Shown in pieces: positions 29,638 through 33,282 of a stretch of DNA of 33,282 nt. Origin of the DNA: a virus; IMG/VR virus record IMGVR_UViG_3300021376_000201, positions 1 to 33,282 of that record. One strand, 5' to 3'. A program made the translations under genes and the position numbers. The notes below the pieces were generated by a model. The model ran no database searches. It had not been told where the DNA came from and worked only from the letters and a program-made list of their open reading frames with translations. How positions within the stretch are numbered: position 1 is the first letter of the stretch; every line of letters starts with the position of its first letter.

Positions 29638-29796
29638 ATGAAAATCACTTACTCTATCTGGCAGGGCTCCTTAATCAAGGGTTCAAAGTTCACCGCCTCC
29701 AAAATGTCCGAGATTATCTCAGTAATCGAAGACCTAAACTCGGCTAAGCCAACAACTAAGTTCGAGTATTTCATAACACAAATCGAGCAGAATTAA
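29638..29796 (+). CDS. Small protein of unknown function
   Basis: A 52-residue protein starting MKITYSIWQGSLIKGSKFTA, ending FEYFITQIEQN. No known motif. An AATAGGAAA ribosome binding site precedes the ATG. Its stop overlaps the next start (TAATG), so the two are coupled. Confidence 0.55.
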   Translation: MKITYSIWQGSLIKGSKFTASKMSEIISVIEDLNSAKPTTKFEYFITQIEQN

Positions 29797-29909
29797 TGAA
29801 CGCTCAAGTTTTCGAGTGCGACTCTTGCTTTGGTCATGGGGTAATCTTTATCGGTGATGATGAAGATTATTTCATTGAGCCTTGCTTATGTCAGCCCGAC
29901 CCGCTATAA
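29796..29909 (+). CDS. Small zinc-binding protein (CxxC...CxC)
   Basis: A 37-residue protein: MNAQVFECDSCFGHGVIFIG, then acidic residues, then EPCLCQPDPL. The C-x-x-C-x-G-x-G and C-x-C pattern resembles half of a DnaJ-type zinc finger and recurs in the 67-residue protein at 31447, so the two are paralogues. Its last codons carry the TGTCAG and TATAAT boxes of promoter 3. It is coupled to the preceding gene by a TAATG overlap. Confidence 0.55.
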   Translation: MNAQVFECDSCFGHGVIFIGDDEDYFIEPCLCQPDPL

Positions 29910-29910
29910 T
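29889..29910 (+). promoter_or_regulatory. TGTCRG-N10-TANNNT promoter 3 (inside a gene end)
   Basis: TGTCAG at 29889-29894, ten bases, TATAAT at 29905-29910. It lies within the last codons of the preceding zinc-binding gene. AACGAAAGGAAA follows as the ribosome binding site. Confidence 0.7.
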
Positions 29911-29939
29911 AAAGCCCTAAACGAAAGGAAATAAATTAA

Positions 29940-30107
29940 ATGTATGCTATGTCATGGGAAAGAGATGTATCTACTTACAAATACGAATCAATACAAGACC
30001 CTTACTCAGTAGAGTTTGACGAATACGAATCAAGCGAGAGAGATTTATCGCTTGACGAATTGCTAGAAAATGAGTTAGACGAAATGGAAATAGAGGAAAT
30101 GCTATAA
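29940..30107 (+). CDS. Small acidic protein
   Basis: A 55-residue strongly acidic protein starting MYAMSWERDVSTYKYESIQD and ending LLENELDEMEIEEML. No known fold. Acidic small phage proteins can mimic DNA or bind host factors, but nothing here proves it. AACGAAAGGAAA precedes the ATG and TGTCRG promoter 3 lies upstream. Confidence 0.55.
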   Translation: MYAMSWERDVSTYKYESIQDPYSVEFDEYESSERDLSLDELLENELDEMEIEEML

Positions 30108-30188
30108 ATGGATAACTCACACCCACTAGCCCCTGTCGGTGGCAGGTGCTACAATTACAGACAACACAAAGAAAAGGAAAACAAATAA
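30108..30188 (+). CDS. Possible 26-residue micro-ORF containing a promoter
   Basis: Starts directly after the previous stop and ends directly before the next ATG: MDNSHPLAPVGGRCYNYRQH then KEKENK. Both the promoter 4 boxes and the AAGAAAAGGAAA ribosome binding site of the next gene lie inside it. It may be only a by-product of the promoter sequence; the similar frame at 31318 is more convincing. Confidence 0.25.
   Translation: MDNSHPLAPVGGRCYNYRQHKEKENK
30134..30155 (+). promoter_or_regulatory. TGTCRG-N10-TANNNT promoter 4
   Basis: TGTCGG at 30134-30139, ten bases (G-rich subtype TGGCAGGTGC), TACAAT at 30150-30155. An AAGAAAAGGAAA ribosome binding site follows. Confidence 0.7.
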
Positions 30189-30449
30189 ATGACCGCAACT
30201 TACACAGATTACCCATTCACAAAAGATGGTGTTAATTTCATTTCAAGAGTTTATTCTAACTCACCACATGCAAAAGATATTGCAGAAATGCCTCTTGCTG
30301 ATTTCGCTAACCTTAATGTTGAGGCTATTGACGAATTAATAGGCAACCCTTCTCTCTTAACTCGTGAAGAATTAGAGCATGAGTTAGCCTGCTTAAATGA
30401 GGGTGGCTCTCACTCTTTCGTCATGCTAAACGATGAGGTGTTAGTATGA
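30189..30449 (+). CDS. Small protein, paralogue of the 86-residue protein at 32392
   Basis: An 86-residue protein: YPFTKDGVNFISRV near the start, then EMPLADFANLNVEAIDELIG, then SLLTREELEHELACLNEG. The protein at 32392 has the same order (YPFTLDGIDFVSLI, AMPAEVRNNLNKQAL, YSLEELQGELDEVNLG), so they are duplicates. Function unknown. TGTCRG promoter 4 and its ribosome binding site precede it. It overlaps the next gene by four bases. Confidence 0.65.
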   Translation: MTATYTDYPFTKDGVNFISRVYSNSPHAKDIAEMPLADFANLNVEAIDELIGNPSLLTREELEHELACLNEGGSHSFVMLNDEVLV

Positions 30450-30640
30450 GTTTAACTAAAACACATTTCAAGGCTATCGCCTCAATTCTTAACGATGTAA
30501 AAAATGACATTCACCCACAAGTCTATGAAGATTTAGTAGATGGCTTCTCAAATTATTTTGGAATTAAAAACGAAAATTTTGACAAAGCAAGATTTGAAAC
30601 TGCTTGCGGTGTTGATGAGTTAGGACTAATTCCATCATGA
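30446..30640 (+). CDS. Small protein, paralogue of the 63-residue protein at 31856
   Basis: A 64-residue helical protein: MSLTKTHFKAIASILNDVKN, then DIHPQVYEDLVDGFSNYFGI, then ENFDKARFETACGV. The KxHFxxxAxIL...F...NxxFDxxxFxxAxxV pattern is common in small actinophage proteins of unknown function. Paralogue at 31856. ATGA overlaps on both sides (with the genes before and after). Confidence 0.65.
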   Translation: MSLTKTHFKAIASILNDVKNDIHPQVYEDLVDGFSNYFGIKNENFDKARFETACGVDELGLIPS

Positions 30641-30798
30641 CAATTTTAACAACTGATGTAATTGCAATAATAATTGCGCTTCTCGGTTTAATCGGAATTA
30701 CAATTCACGGACTAATTACACTTAGAAAATTAGAAAATGAAAATACAAGATTGAGAAAAGAAAATCTTGAAATGAAATGGAATCAAATAAAAGTTTGA
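30637..30798 (+). CDS. Small membrane protein with coiled-coil tail
   Basis: A 53-residue protein. Residues about 7-27 are a membrane helix (DVIAIIIALLGLIGITIHGL). The rest is a charged coiled coil (LRKLENENTRLRKENLEMKW). It overlaps the previous stop (ATGA). A shorter membrane protein in the same relative position at 32137 is probably the duplicate. Function unknown. Confidence 0.55.
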   Translation: MTILTTDVIAIIIALLGLIGITIHGLITLRKLENENTRLRKENLEMKWNQIKV

Positions 30799-30811
30799 TC
30801 TAAAATTTCCT

Positions 30812-30848
30812 CAGCTGTCCCCCAGCTGCCCGCAACGATTGTGCGGGC
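30812..30848 (+). terminator. Tandem hairpins after the small membrane gene
   Basis: CAGCTG-TCCCC-CAGCTG (30812-30828), then GCCCGCA / TGCGGGC with a 7-base loop (30828-30848). No U-run follows. A related hairpin lies in the same relative place at 32236. Confidence 0.4.
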
Positions 30849-30880
30849 GATTTGTCCGTTACGCCCGATTTTAAAAAACG

Positions 30881-30905
30881 CTGGAAATTTGTGAGATTTA
30901 TCACA
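30881..30905. repeat. 25-bp perfect repeat, copy 1, with CRP-like site 4
   Basis: Identical to 32288-32312. The last 16 bases (30890-30905) are TGTGA-GATTTA-TCACA, a CRP/GlxR-like palindrome. It lies about 50 bases before the TGTCAG box of promoter 5. Confidence 0.85.
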
Positions 30906-30953
30906 CGACACGCCGTCTCATTATTTGATATTACTGGCTAGTAAGTAGAAAAA

Positions 30954-30975
30954 TGTCAGACCCCCATGCTAAAAT
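30954..30975 (+). promoter_or_regulatory. TGTCRG-N10-TANNNT promoter 5
   Basis: TGTCAG at 30954-30959, ten bases (ACCCCCATGC), TAAAAT at 30970-30975, then AACGAAAGGAAA and the ATG at 31003. Confidence 0.75.
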
Positions 30976-31002
30976 GTAAGAAATTAACGAAAGGAAAACT
31001 AA

Positions 31003-31119
31003 ATGAAAATTTGTTGCTTTTGCGAAAAAGATTATTCAGATGAAGCCTTATTTTGCGGTTTCTGTAATGAGTATAAAAGTCTAATGACTGTTGAGGAATT
31101 TGACGCTATCTACGGATAA
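31003..31119 (+). CDS. Small zinc-ribbon protein
   Basis: A 38-residue protein MKICCFCEKDYSDEALFCGF, then CNEYKSLMTVEEFDAIYG. CxxC and CGFC give a complete four-Cys zinc ribbon. TGTCRG promoter 5 and AACGAAAGGAAA precede it. Promoter 6 starts at its stop codon. Likely a small nucleic-acid- or protein-binding protein. Confidence 0.6.
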   Translation: MKICCFCEKDYSDEALFCGFCNEYKSLMTVEEFDAIYG

Positions 31120-31141
31120 TGTCAGACCCCCCTGCTATAAT
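31120..31141 (+). promoter_or_regulatory. TGTCRG-N10-TANNNT promoter 6
   Basis: TGTCAG at 31120-31125, directly after the stop codon of the previous gene; ten bases (ACCCCCCTGC), TATAAT at 31136-31141, then AACGAAAGGAAA. Confidence 0.78.
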
Positions 31142-31168
31142 TAAAATTCAACGAAAGGAAAACTATAA

Positions 31169-31321
31169 ATGACACCTCAAGATAAATGGGAAAGACTCGC
31201 TAAGATTGAGCAACTAGCGAAAGATAAATACGGAAAAGATTATGCCCACGCTCTTTGGAGTTCTGCCTCATGCTTTTTAGAAGAATATGAAATGACAGTC
31301 ATGGAAAATGTGATGAAATGA
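31169..31321 (+). CDS. Small protein of unknown function
   Basis: A 50-residue helical protein MTPQDKWERLAKIEQLAKDK, then YGKDYAHALWSSASCFLEEY. No known motif. Promoter 6 and AACGAAAGGAAA precede it. It overlaps the next start by four bases (ATGA). Confidence 0.55.
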   Translation: MTPQDKWERLAKIEQLAKDKYGKDYAHALWSSASCFLEEYEMTVMENVMK

Positions 31322-31446
31322 AATTAGCTGAATTTAGAGAATTTATTATTGCTGAGCGTGAAGCAACACGCCAGCAAAACCTTGCGGCAATTTTGTCGGT
31401 GGTAAATGCTACAATATCAGACAACAACGAACGAAAGGAAAACTAA
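31318..31446 (+). CDS. Small protein whose 3' end carries the next promoter
   Basis: A 42-residue protein: MKLAEFREFIIAEREATRQQ, an amphipathic helix, then NLAAILSVVNATISDNNERK. The TGTCGG box codes within AILSVVN, the -10 within NATIS and the ribosome binding site within ERKEN. The stop codon directly precedes the next ATG. The N-terminal part looks like a real protein; the C-terminal part may be shaped by the promoter. Confidence 0.45.
   Translation: MKLAEFREFIIAEREATRQQNLAAILSVVNATISDNNERKEN
31394..31415 (+). promoter_or_regulatory. TGTCRG-N10-TANNNT promoter 7 (inside a gene)
   Basis: TGTCGG at 31394-31399, ten bases (TGGTAAATGC), TACAAT at 31410-31415; AACGAAAGGAAA follows. All of it lies within the 42-residue reading frame. 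Confidence 0.7.
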
Positions 31447-31650
31447 ATGAGTAAGACACAACAAGCACTAGCAGATATTCTTGCGTGTAAATTATGCGGT
31501 GGCAAGGGCTACAATTATTGGGGAAATGGCGAGGACTACGATATTGAAAATTGTATTTGTAATCCTTATGGTTTAATTATTGACGGCGAGGAAGTTATCT
31601 ATTCCGAACTAATTGACGAAAGTCTATTCACAACTAGCGAGGCTAACTAA
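31447..31650 (+). CDS. Small zinc-binding protein, DnaJ-finger-like
   Basis: A 67-residue protein with CKLCGGKGYNYWGNGEDYD, then ENCICNPYG. The CxxCxGxG...CxC pattern matches the 37-residue protein at 29796, so they are paralogues. The C-terminal 30 residues are acidic. TGTCRG promoter 7 and AACGAAAGGAAA precede it. It shares one base with the next gene (TAATG). Confidence 0.62.
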   Translation: MSKTQQALADILACKLCGGKGYNYWGNGEDYDIENCICNPYGLIIDGEEVIYSELIDESLFTTSEAN

Positions 31651-31856
31651 TGTATAAAATTTCTGTAATCTATGACGGAAAGCCTCACGAAGTTTTCCAA
31701 TACTCAGACGCTCTTGACGCTTTTCACACTTATTTATTTAAGTGTGTAGATGTCGGCTTTGCTACAAATAGCGCAACCTATAATTTAGAACTACCTGACG
31801 GCAAAATGTATAGTAAAAATTTTGTGCGTGGTATTGGTTTTGTAGGTGGTAAATAA
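31650..31856 (+). CDS. Small protein of unknown function
   Basis: A 68-residue mixed alpha/beta protein: MYKISVIYDGKPHEVFQYSD, then ALDAFHTYLFKCVDVGF, then TYNLELPDGKMYSKNF. No known motif. It is coupled to both neighbours by one-base overlaps. Confidence 0.58.
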   Translation: MYKISVIYDGKPHEVFQYSDALDAFHTYLFKCVDVGFATNSATYNLELPDGKMYSKNFVRGIGFVGGK

Positions 31857-32047
31857 TGATGACTAAAAAACACTATATTGAAACCGCTAAAATTCTAAAA
31901 TATGTTAGCGATAAAACTCACCCTGCCGTTTTTTCTAAAATGGTAAATGACTTTGCGGAAATGTTCGCAAAAGATAACCCAAGGTTTGATGTAAATACTT
32001 TTCACAAAGCGAGCAATTATCATGTTCCAAAATTTACCTCGGATTAA
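31856..32047 (+). CDS. Small protein, paralogue of the 64-residue protein at 30446
   Basis: A 63-residue helical protein: MMTKKHYIETAKILKYVSDK, then THPAVFSKMVNDFAEMF, then NPRFDVNTFHKAS. It matches 30446 in order and key residues (KxHxxxxAxIL, HPxVxxxxVxxF, NxxFDxxxFxxA). Function unknown. It overlaps the next small frame by 26 bases. Confidence 0.65.
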   Translation: MMTKKHYIETAKILKYVSDKTHPAVFSKMVNDFAEMFAKDNPRFDVNTFHKASNYHVPKFTSD

Positions 32048-32144
32048 AAAAGTTTTGGAATTGCGCCGTAGTAATGCGGCCTCTCCAATAAAATCTAAAA
32101 AAATCTATTCACGAAAGAGAAAGCATAAAAATAAAAATGTTTGA
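32022..32144 (+). CDS. Possible small basic protein
   Basis: A 40-residue frame: MFQNLPRIKKVLELRRSNAA, then SPIKSKKIYSRKRKHKNKNV. Extremely basic. It overlaps the preceding gene by 26 bases and the next start by 8 bases. No clear ribosome binding site, and it could be chance in an AT-rich stretch. Confidence 0.35.
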   Translation: MFQNLPRIKKVLELRRSNAASPIKSKKIYSRKRKHKNKNV

Positions 32145-32232
32145 ATTTATTTTATTTGTTGGCGCAGTTTCAATTTTTGGTTTAACTGTAATTAATTTAA
32201 TTAGGTTGCGCCAAGATCAAAAAAATTGCTAA
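32137..32232 (+). CDS. Small membrane protein, likely duplicate of 30637
   Basis: A 31-residue protein MFEFILFVGAVSIFGLTVIN, then LIRLRQDQKNC: one membrane helix plus a short basic tail. It occupies the same place relative to the helical paralogue, hairpin, 25-bp repeat and promoter as the 53-residue protein at 30637, with the coiled coil shortened. Confidence 0.45.
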   Translation: MFEFILFVGAVSIFGLTVINLIRLRQDQKNC

Positions 32233-32235
32233 GCG

Positions 32236-32252
32236 CCCGCAAATACTGTGGG
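32236..32252 (+). terminator. Hairpin after the second small membrane gene
   Basis: CCCGCA / TGTGGG (one G-U pair) with a 5-base loop, in the same relative place as the hairpins at 30812-30848. No U-run follows. Confidence 0.35.
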
Positions 32253-32287
32253 GGCCTGCAGCTCGTTACGTCAAATTAAAAATACCC

Positions 32288-32312
32288 CTGGAAATTTGTG
32301 AGATTTATCACA
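32288..32312. repeat. 25-bp perfect repeat, copy 2, with CRP-like site 5
   Basis: Identical to 30881-30905. TGTGA-GATTTA-TCACA at 32297-32312 is centred about 63 bases upstream of the predicted start from promoter 8, near the classical class I activation distance. Confidence 0.85.
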
Positions 32313-32339
32313 AAAAATAATTAGAACTAATTTAATAAA

Positions 32340-32361
32340 TGTCGGTGGGCTAGGCTATAAT
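32340..32361 (+). promoter_or_regulatory. TGTCRG-N10-TANNNT promoter 8
   Basis: TGTCGG at 32340-32345, ten bases (TGGGCTAGGC), TATAAT at 32356-32361, then AACGAAAGGAAA and the ATG at 32392. Confidence 0.8.
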
Positions 32362-32391
32362 TGCGACATAACCAAACGAAAGGAAATATAA

Positions 32392-32652
32392 ATGGAAACT
32401 GCTATTGATACAACAAATTGGATTAAATATCCTTTTACTCTTGATGGAATTGATTTTGTGTCTTTAATAGACCCAAAGGGAGATTTTTACCCACAATTAG
32501 AGGCTATGCCTGCTGAAGTTAGAAATAATCTTAACAAGCAAGCACTTAGAGAGTTTATTGGCTCACCCACCAATTATTCTTTAGAGGAATTACAGGGTGA
32601 ATTAGATGAAGTTAATCTCGGCTATTCGCAGGCTTTCTTAGCCTTAGCCTAA
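32392..32652 (+). CDS. Small protein, paralogue of the 86-residue protein at 30189
   Basis: An 86-residue protein starting METAIDTTNWIKYPFTLDGI. It matches 30189 in order: YPFTxDGxxFxS, a middle MPAEVRNNLNKQ, then EELQGELDEVNLG. Function unknown. TGTCRG promoter 8 with AACGAAAGGAAA precedes it, and promoter 9 starts three bases after its stop codon. Confidence 0.65.
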   Translation: METAIDTTNWIKYPFTLDGIDFVSLIDPKGDFYPQLEAMPAEVRNNLNKQALREFIGSPTNYSLEELQGELDEVNLGYSQAFLALA

Positions 32653-32655
32653 TAA

Positions 32656-32677
32656 TGTCGGTGGGTTAGGCTATAAT
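32656..32677 (+). promoter_or_regulatory. TGTCRG-N10-TANNNT promoter 9
   Basis: TGTCGG at 32656-32661, ten bases (TGGGTTAGGC), TATAAT at 32672-32677, then AACGAAAGGAAA and the ATG at 32708. Confidence 0.8.
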
Positions 32678-32707
32678 CTAACCCACTAACCGAACGAAAG
32701 GAAACAA

Positions 32708-32980
32708 ATGTTATCAACCGCAACTGCCTTAATTAAGGCAACCGAGGAAGCAATTTTTGATGATGAAGCCATGGCTTTTGCTCAAGGTTTTTGCCTTCAT
32801 GCTAAAGACTTAAATGAAAAACAATTCGCTAAGTCTATCTATGTTTATTCCTCCATTATCGCAAGCCTAGCAGTAGATAAGGCTATGAAGGTATTACTAA
32901 GTAAAGAGCAGGTAGAGGAACTATGCTCTGCCATTGACGAATTAGAGCAAATGGAAAAGGAAGTGTTAAATGGGGAGTAA
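32708..32980 (+). CDS. Small helical protein of unknown function
   Basis: A 90-residue, almost wholly helical protein: MLSTATALIKATEEAIFDDE, then IYVYSSIIASLAVDKAMKVL, then a Glu-rich end (CSAIDELEQMEKEVLNGE). No known motif. Promoter 9 and AACGAAAGGAAA precede it. It overlaps the next gene by 11 bases. Confidence 0.6.
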   Translation: MLSTATALIKATEEAIFDDEAMAFAQGFCLHAKDLNEKQFAKSIYVYSSIIASLAVDKAMKVLLSKEQVEELCSAIDELEQMEKEVLNGE

Positions 32981-33236
32981 TTTCGCTCATGAATTAGCTG
33001 ACTATGACTTAGGATTAGATTTATCTACTGCTATAAGGATACACCTAACTGCTAATCATTACCCGCCCGTTCCCGTATCTATGGTGGAACCTTGCATAGA
33101 TGCTATTGACGCATACCATAATGAGGACACGGATCAAGAAATACAAATGCCCGAAGGTATAACCTATAAAGGTAAAAAGACCGCCCCTGCTTGGGCTATC
33201 ATAGAGCAACACCACCTAGAGGCTTGGTGCGAATAA
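32970..33236 (+). CDS. Small protein of unknown function
   Basis: An 88-residue protein: MGSNFAHELADYDLGLDLST, then PPVPVSMVEPCIDAIDAYHN, then a basic KGKKTAPAWAII near the end. No known motif. It overlaps the preceding gene by 11 bases, with AAGGAAG about 10 bases before its ATG. Promoter 10 starts two bases after its stop codon. Confidence 0.6.
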   Translation: MGSNFAHELADYDLGLDLSTAIRIHLTANHYPPVPVSMVEPCIDAIDAYHNEDTDQEIQMPEGITYKGKKTAPAWAIIEQHHLEAWCE

Positions 33237-33237
33237 A

Positions 33238-33259
33238 TGTCGGTGGGCTATGGTAAGAT
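33238..33259 (+). promoter_or_regulatory. TGTCRG-N10-TANNNT promoter 10
   Basis: TGTCGG at 33238-33243, ten bases (TGGGCTATGG), TAAGAT at 33254-33259, then AACGAAAGGAAA at the window edge. The gene it serves lies beyond the window. Confidence 0.7.
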
Positions 33260-33282
33260 AGCCCTCCAATAACGAAAGGAAA

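Noticed and set aside
29971-30216. 81-codon minus-strand frame
   Set aside because: Antisense to the acidic 55-residue gene and the next gene, which have promoter and ribosome binding sites; no start signal of its own.

Overview
This window looks like part of an AT-rich tailed double-stranded DNA phage genome (Caudoviricetes). It holds a portal gene, the start of a prohead protease gene, many tail-fibre genes, a holin-like protein, a cell-wall lytic enzyme and a phage class II ribonucleotide reductase. An actinobacterial host, probably aquatic, is the best guess but is inferred. It rests on the fibre N-termini (MATNFPTTLDDL... and MARKF...), extended -10 promoters, several TATAAT-N6-ATG leaderless starts, a near-parS palindrome, and an accumulation of 2-oxoglutarate/Fe(II) oxygenases typical of freshwater phages.

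Layout. (1) Positions 1-22039 are all on the minus strand. Read in the direction of transcription they run: class II RNR, holin-like protein, small virion proteins, a run of tail fibres, a fibronectin-type protein ending in 29 PPxF units, two small proteins, an oxygenase, two DUF6065-like proteins, six more oxygenase-family genes (the last degenerate), a LamG-type tail protein, a small protein, the portal and the protease start. (2) Positions 22195-23867 are a plus-strand operon with a strong promoter, a lytic transglycosylase, five small unknown proteins and a strong terminator. (3) Positions 23853-28982 are a second minus-strand oxygenase cluster: five oxygenase genes (one with two domains), a sulfotransferase, a small membrane peptide and an A-type iron-sulfur carrier. 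(4) Positions 28983-29248 are a divergent control region. (5) From 29249 to the end there is a plus-strand array of about 19 very small genes, punctuated by repeated promoter cassettes.

Three things stand out. First, there are twelve prolyl-4-hydroxylase-like genes (thirteen domains), seven of them next to the fibre module. That module includes a protein whose C-terminal third is almost entirely Pro-Pro-x-Phe, a possible but unproven substrate. Second, ten copies of a promoter element, TGTCRG-N10-TANNNT, lie in front of the small genes, often inside the 3' end of the preceding gene. Five perfect CRP-like palindromes (TGTGA-N6-TCACA) lie upstream of four of these promoters. Third, at least four genes have TATAAT exactly six bases before the start codon, which implies leaderless mRNAs. 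No terminase, major capsid, DNA polymerase, integrase, tRNA or CRISPR array was recognised.
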